The notes: generated by a model from the letters alone, not told the origin. A stretch of DNA of 64,000 bases from Streptomyces sp. ERV7 (GCF_001653515.1 NZ_LYOY01000001.1:806001-870000); one strand, 5' to 3'; counted from the stretch's first letter, positions 35,827-45,083 are shown. Made by a program: numbers and translations.

Positions 35827-37161
35827 TCAGCCGGCGATCGAGTCCAGTTGTTCGGCGGCGGGCCGCAGCGCCCAGAGGTCGCCCCCGGGCGGCGCCTGGA
35901 GCTTCGGCACGGCCGCCCGGGCCTTCCTGTCGCCCGCGTCGGCAGCCGCGTGCACCACATCGCTCGCCGCGTATCGGTAGAACTCCAGCTCCGGGTGCGG
36001 CCAGACGGCCGCACCGGTCGCCGCGGGCAGCAGATAGTCGACGGCCTTGAACAGGCTCTGCCCGTCCGGCCCCCGGTAGCCCCACAGGTCCACCCCGACG
36101 TGCTTGCCGATCGCCGCGAGCCTGGCGTACGCCACCAGGTCGAAGGCCGAGTAGTGCCAGCTGCGGGTGCGGGCGAGCTCCTGGGGCTGACTGCCGTCGG
36201 CGGCGATCTGCGGATCGATCCTGAGCTTCCCGGCGGCCCGGACCGTCTTCGCCGCGAGGGCCCGGTCGCCGGTGGCGAGCGCGAGTGCGGCGATCTGCAT
36301 GTCCTGGAAGGTGCCGTGGTTGTTCCGGGCGGCCGACTCCTCCTTGCCGAAGGGCGAAGTCACCAGCCAGTCCAGGAACTTCTTGTTCCAGTCGAGCATC
36401 CGCGTACGGTCGTCCGCCCGCCAGCCGGGCGCGCCCAGGTCGAGGACGGCGACCGCGTCCAGGACGCTGGTGTACTGCTGCGAGAAGTCGATGATGCCGA
36501 TCGCCCGGCCGTCGTACTTGCAGGGGATGAACTGCCCGTGGTTCAGCTGGGGGTTCATCCGGGTCGCCGGGTCCAGGAACCAGGTGCGCAGCACGGTCGA
36601 GGCCCGCTCGGCGTACTGGGCGCGGCCGGTGTAGTACCAGGCGAGGCTGAGCGTGGTCACCGAGCCGACCATCTTCCCGAGGTCGGGCCGGTCGGTACCG
36701 GTGTCGACCTCGGGGTTGCGCTGCCCGTCCTTCTGTACGTACGGGCAGCCCCAGGGGTTGTCGGCGGTCTTCGGCTTCGAGGGCCACCAGTACGGGGCCT
36801 GGCTGAGGTAGTCGTGGGGGTCGCCGCCCGGCGCGGGCTTCGGCTTGTCCACGACCGTCCAGGGCCCCTGCCCGAGCCAACCGTCGGCGGCCGCGGTCAG
36901 CTTCCCCACGGCGGTACGCAGCGCCGGGTCGCCCGCGTCGAGCCGCAGCCGCGCGTCCTTCATGCGCGCGCCGTCGATGACGACGGTGTGCGGGGCCTTC
37001 GCGGCGGCGGGCTTCGCGGCGGCGGACTTTACGGCGGCGGGCTTTACGGCGGCGTGCGAGGCGGTCGGTGCGAGCGCCGACGCGACGGCCGCCGCCGCGG
37101 CCAGCAGAGCCACGAGCCCGCTGCGCGTTCTCCCGCCGCCCATTCCTGCCATTCCACCCAT
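35827..37161 (-). CDS. Secreted alginate lyase family protein
   Basis: This 444-residue protein has a signal peptide (SGLVALLAAAAAVASALAPTASHA), then a low-complexity AAVKPAAVKSAAAKPAAAK stretch, then an alpha-helical PL5-like alginate-lyase domain. Motifs include QAPYWWPSKPK, NPWGCPYVQKDGQRNPEVDTGTD, LNHGQFIPCKYDGRAIGIID and RNNHGTFQDMQ, with His/Tyr/Asn candidates for catalysis. Such proteins in Streptomyces act on uronate-containing or related polysaccharides; the real substrate is unknown. I prefer ATG 37161 over GTG 37191 because GAAGGGG precedes it by 8 nt. Confidence 0.85.
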   Translation of the reverse strand: MGGMAGMGGGRTRSGLVALLAAAAAVASALAPTASHAAVKPAAVKSAAAKPAAAKAPHTVVIDGARMKDARLRLDAGDPALRTAVGKLTAAADGWLGQGPWTVVDKPKPAPGGDPHDYLSQAPYWWPSKPKTADNPWGCPYVQKDGQRNPEVDTGTDRPDLGKMVGSVTTLSLAWYYTGRAQYAERASTVLRTWFLDPATRMNPQLNHGQFIPCKYDGRAIGIIDFSQQYTSVLDAVAVLDLGAPGWRADDRTRMLDWNKKFLDWLVTSPFGKEESAARNNHGTFQDMQIAALALATGDRALAAKTVRAAGKLRIDPQIAADGSQPQELARTRSWHYSAFDLVAYARLAAIGKHVGVDLWGYRGPDGQSLFKAVDYLLPAATGAAVWPHPELEFYRYAASDVVHAAADAGDRKARAAVPKLQAPPGGDLWALRPAAEQLDSIAG

Positions 37162-37349
37162 ATAGCCATCCCCTTCGACCAAAGAATTCACAAGCCTGAA
37201 CTCTGTTCACGAACAAGGCCGTTGGAGCGTAGGGCCAGCAGTTCCGGGTGACAATGCCCCGCGCAGGATTCACGGATGGGACCTGAGGTCATGGGCCCCA
37301 CTACCATTGCGCTGATTCTTCTCAGCACGGAACGAACTGGAGCAAACTC

Positions 37350-38768
37350 ATGGGCCTCGGCGTGCGCTGGACCCTGCACGGTGACGGGCGGACCCCCGCC
37401 CCCGGCGCCGTCGTCCGTCCGGACGAGCGGCTCTCCTGGCCCCGGACGATCGGCCTCGGCGCCCAGCACGTGGTGGCCATGTTCGGCGCGTCCTTCGTGG
37501 CGCCGGTCCTGATGGGCCTCGACCCGAACCTCGCGATCATGATGTCCGGCGTCGCCACGGTCATCTTCCTGCTCGCCACCAAGGGCCGGGTGCCCAGCTA
37601 TCTGGGCTGCTCGCTCTCCTTCGTCGGCGTCGCGGCCACGATCCGGGCCACCGGCGGAACCAGCGCCACCGTCACCGGCGCGGTCCTCGTCGTCGGCGCC
37701 GTGCTGTTCGCGGCGGGTCTCGCGGTGCGGCGGTTCGGCGCGCGGATCATCCACGCCGCGATGCCCCCGATCGTGACCGGCGCGGTGGTCATGCTGATCG
37801 GCTTCAACCTGGCGCCGGTCACCGCCTCCACCTACTGGCCGCAGGACCAGTGGACCGCGCTCCTGGTGATGTTCTTCACCGGCCTCGCCGTGGTCTGTCT
37901 GCGCGGCTTCTGGTCCCGGGTCGCGATCTTCCTGGGCCTGCTCTTCGGCTACGGCATCTCCTGGCTCTTCGACCGCGTCTTCGGCAAGATCCACTCCGTT
38001 CCGGGCGCGGGCGAGGCCACCGACCACTGGCGGCTGGACCTCTCCGGTGTCGGCAGGGCCGACTGGATCGGCCTGCCCTCCTTCCACGCCCCGCACTTCG
38101 AGTGGTCCGCCATCCTGGTCGCCCTCCCCGTCGTGATCGCGCTGATCGCCGAGAACGCCGGACACGTCAAGGCCGTCGGCGAGATGACCGGCGACGACCT
38201 CGACGACAAGCTGGGCACCGCGATCGCCGCCGACGGCGCCGCCTCGGTGCTCTCCACCGCCGTCGGCGGCCCGCCCAACACCACCTACTCCGAGAACATC
38301 GGCGTCATGGCCGCCACCCGCGTCTACTCGACCGCCGCCTACTGGGCCGCCGCCGGATTCGCCCTGCTCTTCGGCGTCTGCCCCAAGTTCGGCGCGATCG
38401 TCGCGGCCATTCCCGGCGGCGTGCTCGGCGGCATCACCGTCATCCTGTACGGCATGATCGGCCTCCTGGGCGCCCAGATCTGGATCAACGCCAAGGTGGA
38501 CCTGCGCAATCCGCTGAACCTGGTCCCGGCGGCCGCGGGCATCATCATCGGCATCGGCGGCGTCACCCTGAAGTTCACCGACGACTTCCGCCTCAGCGGG
38601 ATCGCCCTCGGCACCATCGTGGTCATCACCGGCTACCACGTGCTCCGCGCCTTCGCCCCGGCCCATATGAAGGAGCAGGAGCCGCTGCTCGACGAGGGCA
38701 CGTCCTCGTACGACGAGGCCGGTGACGAGGGGGGCGCGTCCGAAGGGGCTCAGCGCACCAGGTCGTAG
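37350..38768 (+). CDS. NCS2 nucleobase permease, uracil-type
   Basis: This 472-residue protein has about twelve to fourteen membrane segments and belongs to the UraA/PyrP/xanthine permease family. Landmarks are GLGAQHVVAMFGASFVAPVLMG, LIAENAGHVKAVGEMTG and VGGPPNTTYSENIGVMAATRVYS (signature), where the Glu residues bind the base in UraA. The UraA-like GxxQH and NTTYxENIG features favour uracil. ATG 37350 has GGAG upstream. Its last 19 bp overlap the convergent GH6 gene. Confidence 0.9.
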   Translation: MGLGVRWTLHGDGRTPAPGAVVRPDERLSWPRTIGLGAQHVVAMFGASFVAPVLMGLDPNLAIMMSGVATVIFLLATKGRVPSYLGCSLSFVGVAATIRATGGTSATVTGAVLVVGAVLFAAGLAVRRFGARIIHAAMPPIVTGAVVMLIGFNLAPVTASTYWPQDQWTALLVMFFTGLAVVCLRGFWSRVAIFLGLLFGYGISWLFDRVFGKIHSVPGAGEATDHWRLDLSGVGRADWIGLPSFHAPHFEWSAILVALPVVIALIAENAGHVKAVGEMTGDDLDDKLGTAIAADGAASVLSTAVGGPPNTTYSENIGVMAATRVYSTAAYWAAAGFALLFGVCPKFGAIVAAIPGGVLGGITVILYGMIGLLGAQIWINAKVDLRNPLNLVPAAAGIIIGIGGVTLKFTDDFRLSGIALGTIVVITGYHVLRAFAPAHMKEQEPLLDEGTSSYDEAGDEGGASEGAQRTRS

Positions 38769-39931
38769 GCGTAGTCGGGGGTGAAGCTGCCCGCGGCGCC
38801 CCGGCAGCCGTCGGACTCGCCGGGCAGCTTCACCCACAGATAGGCGTCGATGCGCGCCTCGCCCGTGTGCGTCGTCGGGGCGCGCCCCACCGCCCGCCCG
38901 GCCGGGTCGCACCACTGGCCGTCGGGCGGCGCGCCCTTGCCGTTGCGGCTGGTGTCGATCACCGCGCCCAGCCGCGCGGGACCGCCCAGCGCCTTGAGCA
39001 CCCGCCGCGCGTACGCCACTTCGTCGGACGTGCCGTGGAAGTTGGAGACATTGGTGAAGATGCCGTCGCCGCTGGTGGCCGCGCCCGCCGCACGCAGCAG
39101 GCCGGCCATCTCCCCGGCGTCGCGCCATCCGGAGTGGCCCGCGTCGAAGTACACCCTGGCCCGGGCGTCGGCGGCATGGACCGCCCGCCCCGCTCTGGCC
39201 AGCGAGGCGAACCGGGCGGCGCGGTCGCCCTCGGAGAGGCAGTCCGACTGGGCGATCGCGTCCGGCTCCAGGACCACGATGACCGGTGAACGCCCGAGCC
39301 CCGCCGCGAAGTTCCCGATCCAGGTGTCGTACGCGTCCAGGCTCGGCGCACCGCCCTGCGAGGCGCCACCGCAGTCCCGGCCCACAATCGCGTACGGGAC
39401 GAGCACCGGCACCCGGCCCTGTGCGGCCGCCGCCGAGGTCACCGCCCGCACCTCGCGGGTGATCGAGCCGGGGTCGTACTCGGTGAACCAGACGGCCGTG
39501 GGCTGGTCCGCGATGCGCCGCTCGATCAGCGAGCGCCGGGGGTCGTCGGGGTGGGCCCGGACCCAGTCGAGGACCTGCGAGTCGGGCGAGCGGTAGAGCG
39601 CGGCGGATATCGCGGCCCGCGACGGCGCCGGGGCGGCCGAGGGCTTCGGGGCCTTGGAGGGCCGGGCGGTGTGCGGGGTCGCGCGCGTGGGCGAAGGGGT
39701 CGCGGACGCCGAGGTGGGCACGGCGGGCAGGGGCAGGACGGGCGAGGCGGTCACCGAGGGCCGGGCCGTGTCGCCGCCCCCGCGCCCGAGGGCCGCCACC
39801 GCGCCCGAGACCGCGCCGGCGGCCGCGACCGCGCAGGCCAGCGCCACCATGGTGGCGCGCCGAGCGGCCGAGCGGCGCTCGGCTCTGTCGTCGCGGCGCC
39901 TGCGCGCGCGTGACGGCGGTGTTCCCGACAC
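38750..39931 (-). CDS. Glycoside hydrolase family 6 endoglucanase-like protein
   Basis: This 393-residue protein has an N-terminal basic segment followed by one hydrophobic helix (ATMVALACAVAAAGAVSGAVAAL), a Pro/Ser/Thr/Ala linker, then a GH6 domain. It has YAIVGRDCGGASQGG with a candidate catalytic Asp, PVIVVLEPDAIAQSDC with the second Asp, VYFDAGHSGWRDAGEMA, NVSNFHGTSDEVAYA, IDTSRNGKG and DAYLWVKLPGESDGC. GH6 enzymes cut beta-1,4-glucan with inversion. The non-cleaved-looking helix suggests a membrane anchor. No CebR palindrome is seen upstream. It overlaps the uracil permease gene by 19 bp. Confidence 0.9.
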   Translation of the reverse strand: MSGTPPSRARRRRDDRAERRSAARRATMVALACAVAAAGAVSGAVAALGRGGGDTARPSVTASPVLPLPAVPTSASATPSPTRATPHTARPSKAPKPSAAPAPSRAAISAALYRSPDSQVLDWVRAHPDDPRRSLIERRIADQPTAVWFTEYDPGSITREVRAVTSAAAAQGRVPVLVPYAIVGRDCGGASQGGAPSLDAYDTWIGNFAAGLGRSPVIVVLEPDAIAQSDCLSEGDRAARFASLARAGRAVHAADARARVYFDAGHSGWRDAGEMAGLLRAAGAATSGDGIFTNVSNFHGTSDEVAYARRVLKALGGPARLGAVIDTSRNGKGAPPDGQWCDPAGRAVGRAPTTHTGEARIDAYLWVKLPGESDGCRGAAGSFTPDYAYDLVR

Positions 39932-40038
39932 CGTGAACTCCCCTTCTCCAAGGCCCCGATGGCCCCGCGTTCACCCGTTCCGGGGAAGCCCCGGGCACGG
40001 CGACGTCCCGGAAAGCGCCGGACTGGGACGCTGCCCCC

Positions 40039-40806
40039 ATGGTGCGGATCGAACAGCGGGCAGGTGCCACGGGGCCGGCCGGGGCGTCGGTGGACACCGT
40101 AGCGGCGCGGATGCGGGCGCTGCGCGCGAGCCTCCCGCCCAAGGACGGCCTGGCCGTCTTCAACCGGGTGTATCTGGCGGTCACCGAGGAGGTCGGCCGC
40201 TCCCTCGCCCGGGGCGCGTTCGACGACCCGAGGGCCGCGGCGACGCTGGACGTGCTGTTCGCCGGGCGCTATCTGCGGGCGGTCGACGCGGTGGCGGCTG
40301 GGCTGCGGCCGCCCGCCTGCTGGCGGCCGCTCTTCCAGTACCGGCGCCACCCCGGCGTACGGCCCCTCCAGTTCGCGCTCTGCGGGATCAACGCCCATAT
40401 CGGGCACGATCTGGCGCTCGCCGTCGTCGACAGCTGCCGCGCCCTGGACTGCGAGCCGGACGGACTTGAGCGGGACTTCGAGCGGGTCGGCGACATGCTG
40501 GTGGCGCTGGAGGAGCGGGTGCGCGAGGAGCTGATGCCGGGGCCCGACCTGCTGGAGGTCGCGGACCCGCTCACGCATCTGCTGGCGTCGTGGAGCCTGG
40601 AGCGGGCCCGCGACGCGGCCTGGTCGTCGGCCCGGTTGCTGTGGAGACTGCGGGAACTTCCGGACCTGTCCCGGGAGTTCAGGGACCGGATGGACGCGGG
40701 TGTCGGCCTGGTGGGGCGGTGCCTGCTGACGCCGTCCGCAGGCCCTTCTTCCGCACGAGGAGTTCACTCATGGCAATCCGGCTCGGACTCGGCCTTCCTC
40801 AGATGA
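40039..40806 (+). CDS. DUF5995 family protein
   Basis: This 255-residue soluble protein is mostly helical. The conserved LPPKDGLAVFNRVYLAVTEEVG and RPLQFALCGINAHIGHDLALAVVDSC segments fit the DUF5995 family, whose function is unknown. The HIGHDL motif, with two His and an Asp, could bind a metal. The last 37 bp overlap the start of the LLM oxidoreductase gene in another frame, so the two are probably translated together. Confidence 0.8.
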   Translation: MVRIEQRAGATGPAGASVDTVAARMRALRASLPPKDGLAVFNRVYLAVTEEVGRSLARGAFDDPRAAATLDVLFAGRYLRAVDAVAAGLRPPACWRPLFQYRRHPGVRPLQFALCGINAHIGHDLALAVVDSCRALDCEPDGLERDFERVGDMLVALEERVREELMPGPDLLEVADPLTHLLASWSLERARDAAWSSARLLWRLRELPDLSREFRDRMDAGVGLVGRCLLTPSAGPSSARGVHSWQSGSDSAFLR

Positions 40807-41699
40807 AGCAGTACGACATCGGCCGCGACATCCCCGATGTGGCGCGCGCCGCCGAGGAGCTGGGCTACGAGAGCCTGTGGGTGTTCGAGCGGGTGATCTT
40901 CCCGACGCCCACGACCCAGGGGCTGTACGGGATAGCGGACCTGGCCTGGCCCGACACCTACCGGTCGGTGGCCGACCCGCTGGTCTCGCTCACCCTCGCG
41001 GCGGCGGCCACCGAGCGGGCGCGCCTGGGCACCAGCGTGCTCGTGGCGCCGCTGCACGTGCCGTTCCAGCTGGCGCGCTCGCTCGCCTCCCTCGACGCGG
41101 CGAGCGGCGGCCGGGTCCTGGCGGGGATCGGCACGGGCTGGTCCCTCGACGAGTACGCGGCGGCGGCCGTGGCGCCCTTCGAGAAGCGCGGCGAGGTGCT
41201 CGACGAGACGCTGGACGTGTTCGCGGCGGTCTGGGGCCCGGACCCGGTCGCGTACAAGGGCGAGTTGACCACCATCGCCCCCTCCGAGGTCGGCCCCAAG
41301 CCGGCCCGGCCGATCCCGGTGTACCTGGCGGGGGCGGGCCCGAAGGCGCTGCGCCGTGTGGTGGACCGGGCGGACGGCTGGATGCCGGTGGCCCAGGGCG
41401 CCGACCAGCTGGCGAACGGGTGGTCGGGGCTGCGGGAGCTGGCCGCCGAGCGCGGCCGGGAGCGCCCGATGGAGGTGTGCGTGCGGGTCAACGCGCGGTA
41501 CGGCCCGAAGCCGTACGAGGGCGAGGGGCGCCCGCCGTTCGCCGGGAGCGCCGCCCAGATCGTCGAGGACCTGGCGGCCCATGCCCACGAGGGCATAGAC
41601 GAGTTCCTGCTGGACCTCCAGGGCAGCGCACGCGACGCGGAGGAGCTCAAGGACGTGGCGGCGGAGGTGTACGGGCTGGCGCGCGCGGCAGGCCTGTAG
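40770..41699 (+). CDS. LLM-class F420-dependent oxidoreductase
   Basis: This 309-residue protein has the luciferase-like TIM barrel typical of coenzyme F420-dependent enzymes of actinobacteria: LGLGLPQMKQYDIGRDIPDVARAAEELGYESLWVFERV, LGTSVLVAPLHVPFQLARSLASLDAASGGRVLAGIGTGW and IPVYLAGAGPKALRRVVDRADGWMP. Streptomyces make F420, so that cofactor is likely, though FMN is possible. I use ATG 40770 with GAGGAG 8 nt upstream; a longer frame would lie inside the DUF5995 gene. The substrate is unknown. Confidence 0.9.
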   Translation: MAIRLGLGLPQMKQYDIGRDIPDVARAAEELGYESLWVFERVIFPTPTTQGLYGIADLAWPDTYRSVADPLVSLTLAAAATERARLGTSVLVAPLHVPFQLARSLASLDAASGGRVLAGIGTGWSLDEYAAAAVAPFEKRGEVLDETLDVFAAVWGPDPVAYKGELTTIAPSEVGPKPARPIPVYLAGAGPKALRRVVDRADGWMPVAQGADQLANGWSGLRELAAERGRERPMEVCVRVNARYGPKPYEGEGRPPFAGSAAQIVEDLAAHAHEGIDEFLLDLQGSARDAEELKDVAAEVYGLARAAGL

Positions 41700-41722
41700 G
41701 CGGCGGGACCACGAACGGACAA

Positions 41723-41749
41723 GGGGCCCGGGGGAAACCCCCGAGCCCC
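41723..41749. terminator. Bidirectional terminator
   Basis: GGGGCCCGGGGG (41723-41734), AAA loop, CCCCCGAGCCCC (41738-41749) with a single C/A mismatch. It separates the convergent LLM and amine oxidase genes. Confidence 0.82.
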
Positions 41750-41774
41750 TCCCGTCGGGCCTCGGCCCTCGCCG

Positions 41775-43484
41775 TCAGTCCTCCGGCAGCTCGACCGGCG
41801 CGATCTCGTCGTACAGGTCGCCCGGGCCGGGGTTGGTGCCGTCCGTCGTGCCGCCGAGGTGGTGCATGACGCCCCACACCGCGTTCAGGGCGGTCTGCAC
41901 CGCGCCCTCGGCCCAGCCGGCCGTCCAGGAGATGTCGTCGCCCGCGAGGAAGATGCCCCGCTTGTCCTCGGGCAGCGATTCCTGCATGAAGTGCGTGAAC
42001 AGCCGGCGCTGGTAGCGGTAGTGGCCCGGCAGGTTCGCCTTGAACGCGCCCATGAAGTAGGGCTCGTTCTCCCACGACACGGTCACCGGGTTGCCGATGA
42101 TGTGCTTGCGGATGTCGACCTTCGGGTAGATCTCGCCGAGCGACTTGAGCATGACCTCCATGCGCTCGTGCGCCGGCAGCGGCAGCCACTTCAGGCTGTC
42201 GTCGCACCACGTGTAGGAGAGGCAGATGACGGCGGGCTTGTCCGGCCCGTCGTCCAGCAGATAGGTGCCGCGCGTCATCCGGTCGGTGAGCGTCATCGAC
42301 ATGACGTCCCGGCCGGTCGGGTTTCCCCTGTCGTCGACGGCCTTGTCCAGCCAGAACGGCCGGTCGACCGGCACGAACAGCTTGCTCGACTCCATGTAGT
42401 GGGTGCGCTCGATCGCCGTCCAGTGGTCGATCGGGAAGAGCGAGTCATCGCACGCGATCTTGGAGAGCAGCATCCAGGACTGCGCGGTGAAGATCGCCGC
42501 GCGGTAGGTGCGGATATCGCCGGACGCGTCGGTCACGGTGATCCTGTTGCCGGCGGTGCGGGTCAGCCGGGTCACCGCCGGGCGCGGCGTGCCCTCGTGC
42601 AGCGAGGAGAGCGAGGTGCCCTGCGCCCAGTGCACGATCTTCTCCGGCTCGCGCTCCCACAGCCGCAGCGGAAGCTGCTGGGAGCCGCCGACGATGCCGC
42701 GGTGGTGGTCGTCCGCCTCGGTGTAGACGACGCGCAAGATCTCCAGGATGGAGTTGGGGAAGTCGGTGTCCCAGCCGCCGGTGCCGAAGCCGACCTGGCC
42801 GAAGATCTCGCGGTGGCGGAAGGACTTGAAGGACTCCGACTCGCAGAGGAAGCCGTAGAAGGTCTGGTTGTCGAGCTTCTCGACGAGCTTGGCCCAGATC
42901 TCGCGGATGCGCGGGACGTCGCGCTCGCGCATGGCCTGGTTCATGTCGGAGAAGTCGGCGCCCTCGTCGAGGCACGCGTTCCACGCGGCGGCGACGTCGC
43001 GGTAGACCTGCGGAAGGTCGGCGATGGTCTCGGCGTAGTGCGTCTCGCCCTTGAGGTCGACGACGGTCGAGGGGGTGGCCTCGGCGAGCGGGTTCGGGAA
43101 CGGCTCGGTGACCAGGCCGACCAGGTCGATGTAGTGCTGCAGCGCCGTCGAGGAGGGCGGGAAGCGCATCGCGCCCATCTCGGCGGTCAGCCCTTCGGTG
43201 CCGGGGCCGTCGAAGCCGACGGTGCGCAGCCGTCCGCCGATCTGGTCGGCCTCGTACACGACGGGCTTGAGGCCCATCTTCATCAGCTCGTACGCCGAGA
43301 TGATGCCGGACAGACCGCCACCGATGACGGCGACCTCGGTGCCGTGCTCGGTCGCGGGTATCTGGCCCAGCCCGGCCGGGTGGGCCAGGAAGTCGTCGTA
43401 CGCGTAGGGGAAGTCCGGACCGAACATGGTGATCGGCGGCTGGCCGTCGGTGTGCGGGACGGCGGTGGGCACCGTGGACGTCAT
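41775..43484 (-). CDS. davB: Flavin amino-acid monooxygenase, DavB-like L-lysine 2-monooxygenase
   Basis: This 569-residue FAD enzyme has the N-terminal dinucleotide motif VAVIGGGLSGIISAYELMKMGLKPVVYEA, EMGAMRFPPSSTALQHYID, VGFGTGGWDTDFPNSILEILRV and the C-terminal FAD site GIFLAGDDISWTAGWAEGAVQTALNAVWGV. These match the lysine/phenylalanine/tryptophan 2-monooxygenase branch better than ordinary monoamine oxidases. The nearest pattern I know is Pseudomonas DavB, which turns lysine into 5-aminovaleramide. The gene upstream is a DavA-like amidase 59 bp away, which matches the davBA pair. Specificity for lysine versus an aromatic amino acid is inferred from that context and from the cationic permease next door. 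Confidence 0.78.
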   Translation of the reverse strand: MTSTVPTAVPHTDGQPPITMFGPDFPYAYDDFLAHPAGLGQIPATEHGTEVAVIGGGLSGIISAYELMKMGLKPVVYEADQIGGRLRTVGFDGPGTEGLTAEMGAMRFPPSSTALQHYIDLVGLVTEPFPNPLAEATPSTVVDLKGETHYAETIADLPQVYRDVAAAWNACLDEGADFSDMNQAMRERDVPRIREIWAKLVEKLDNQTFYGFLCESESFKSFRHREIFGQVGFGTGGWDTDFPNSILEILRVVYTEADDHHRGIVGGSQQLPLRLWEREPEKIVHWAQGTSLSSLHEGTPRPAVTRLTRTAGNRITVTDASGDIRTYRAAIFTAQSWMLLSKIACDDSLFPIDHWTAIERTHYMESSKLFVPVDRPFWLDKAVDDRGNPTGRDVMSMTLTDRMTRGTYLLDDGPDKPAVICLSYTWCDDSLKWLPLPAHERMEVMLKSLGEIYPKVDIRKHIIGNPVTVSWENEPYFMGAFKANLPGHYRYQRRLFTHFMQESLPEDKRGIFLAGDDISWTAGWAEGAVQTALNAVWGVMHHLGGTTDGTNPGPGDLYDEIAPVELPED

Positions 43485-43543
43485 GGGGTACGGACTCCTT
43501 GCGCAGTACAGAGGGGGGTGGGGGCGGCCGGAAGGGGTCCGGG

Positions 43544-44341
43544 TCAGACGAGGGTGGTGTAGAGGCCGGGGCGGCGGTCCCGCAGATACGGGTTGTTGGC
43601 GCGCGAGGCGGCCAGGAACTCGGGGTCGGCGTCACCGACGACCAGTTCGGTCTCGCGGCCCGCGCGGGCCCGGGCGGTGCCGTCGGGCCCGGCCAGGCAG
43701 CTCAGCCCGACGAACTCGAACTCGCCCTCGGGGCCGGTCCGGTTGACGTACGCGATGTACATCTGGTTCTCGAAGGCGCGCACCGGCACCAAGGACTCGG
43801 CGACGAACTGGAACGGGTGCATCTGCGCGGTGGGCACCAGGAGGAGGTCGGTGCCGGCCAGCGCGTGCGCCCGGACGTTCTCGGGGAACTCCACGTCGTA
43901 GCAGATCATCATCCCCAGCCGCAGCCCGTTCAGCTCGGCCTGGACGACCTGCTGGTCGCCGGGGGTGAACCACTTCTGCTCGAAGTCGCCGAAGAGGTGG
44001 GTCTTGCGGTAGTTCGCCAGGCGCTGCCCGTCGGCGGCGATGAGCTGCGCCGAGTTGTGGACGGTCTCGCCGTCCCGCTCGGGGTAGCCGTAGAGGACCG
44101 CGAGCCCGTGGCGTACGGCGATCTCGGCGACGGCCCGCGCCCCCGGGCCGTCGGCGGCCTCGGCGAGCCTGGGCACGTCGTCCCCGATGGCGTAGCCGGT
44201 GAGGAACATCTCGGCGGTGACCAGCAGGCCCGCTCCGGTCGCCGCGGCCCGGCCCGCCGCCTCGTCCAGCACCTTCAGGTTCGCGGCGACGTCACCCGGA
44301 CGGCCGGAGCTCTGAAGCAGGGCGGTGCGCAGCGGCGGCAT
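43544..44341 (-). CDS. davA: Nitrilase-superfamily amidase, DavA-like
   Basis: This 265-residue carbon-nitrogen hydrolase has the catalytic triad: Glu in TAEMFLTGY, Lys in NYRKTHLFGDF and Cys in MMICYDVEFPE. The segments RLAEAADGPGA, GYPERDGETVHNSAQLI and FENQMYIAYVNRTG resemble 5-aminovaleramidase DavA, which hydrolyses the product of lysine 2-monooxygenase, and the length matches. It is first in a two-gene operon with the DavB-like enzyme. I use ATG 44341, with GAGG 7 nt upstream. TTGCGC boxes lie 80-140 bp upstream. Confidence 0.8.
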   Translation of the reverse strand: MPPLRTALLQSSGRPGDVAANLKVLDEAAGRAAATGAGLLVTAEMFLTGYAIGDDVPRLAEAADGPGARAVAEIAVRHGLAVLYGYPERDGETVHNSAQLIAADGQRLANYRKTHLFGDFEQKWFTPGDQQVVQAELNGLRLGMMICYDVEFPENVRAHALAGTDLLLVPTAQMHPFQFVAESLVPVRAFENQMYIAYVNRTGPEGEFEFVGLSCLAGPDGTARARAGRETELVVGDADPEFLAASRANNPYLRDRRPGLYTTLV

Positions 44342-44423
44342 GGCAGACCTCGGGGGCGTAAGGGGGTGAGGGGGTCGCATTAGACGGTACGTTCCGGGCT
44401 TCGGCCCGGACAAGGCGCGACCG

Positions 44424-44482
44424 TTGCGCGCGGGAGGATGATTCATTGCGCGTCGGTGGCCTTCTGCGGCGATTCGTTGCGT
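44424..44482. promoter_or_regulatory. TTGCGC boxes upstream of the davA-like gene
   Basis: TTGCGCG at 44424-44430 and 44446-44452, and TTGCGTG at 44477-44483, with start spacings of 22 and 31 bp. The middle one is preceded by GATGATTCA. Nearly the same pattern (spacings 21 and 30) precedes the amino-acid permease at 47223-47280. Confidence 0.62.
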
Positions 44483-44567
44483 GGCTTGATGGGGCCCTTA
44501 CGCCTCGGGGCGCATCCGGGGGCCGGGCCCTCCCCCGCGCGGCGGAGGCGCTCCCTCCTCGGGTGCG

Positions 44568-45077
44568 ATGCGGCGGGCCCCCCGGCCCGCCGGGTCGGCG
44601 GTCGCCTCGGACAGCGGGGCCGCGCCGGGCGCGCCCCGCGAGGCGGCCGCCCTGACGGGCACGGCCAAGCTCTACCGCCCGGCCGGTGACGACATCACCT
44701 TCTCCTTCGACGCCCATCTGGCGGCGAAGGACAACAAGGACCCGGAGAAGGCGTTCGGCACGTTCAGCTTCCGGCATGTCTTCCCGGACGGCCGGACCGG
44801 AACGGCCAAGGCGAAGGTGGACTGTCTGATCACCGGCGGCAAGGTCGCGGTGGTGACCGGGATCGTCACCGAGAGCGACACCCCGTTCACGGGCAAGCGC
44901 GTCGGTGTCTCGGTCAACGACCAGGGCAGGCACGACCGGCTCGGCTACAGCTGGATCGGCTCGGAGGACGAGGCGACGAAGAAGCTGCCCAAGTGCATGA
45001 GCGCGGCGCCGTTCGAGAAGGTGAAGGCGGGCACGGGCGACTTCCACGTGCTGCCCTGGCAGGTCCCGTACGAGTAG
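44568..45077 (+). CDS. Hypothetical protein, possibly missing its signal peptide
   Basis: This 169-residue reading frame encodes a compact beta-rich domain (TGTAKLYRPAGDDITFSFDAHLA, GTFSFRHVFPDG, AKVDCLITGGKVAVVTGIV, DRLGYSWIG, LPKCMSAAPFEKV, FHVLPWQVPYE) with two cysteines that suggest an exported protein. The best start is ATG 44568, but it has no Shine-Dalgarno site at normal spacing and no hydrophobic leader follows, only an Ala/Pro/Arg-rich stretch. Either the protein is cytoplasmic, or the 5' end has been altered. It ends 6 bp from the convergent AsnC gene. I do not recognise the family. Confidence 0.62.
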   Translation: MRRAPRPAGSAVASDSGAAPGAPREAAALTGTAKLYRPAGDDITFSFDAHLAAKDNKDPEKAFGTFSFRHVFPDGRTGTAKAKVDCLITGGKVAVVTGIVTESDTPFTGKRVGVSVNDQGRHDRLGYSWIGSEDEATKKLPKCMSAAPFEKVKAGTGDFHVLPWQVPYE

Positions 45078-45083
45078 AGCCGG

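Noticed and set aside
37188..40184. 998-codon minus-strand ORF across the uracil permease and GH6 genes
   Set aside because: It overlaps three real genes, in part out of frame with GH6, and shows only shadow composition.
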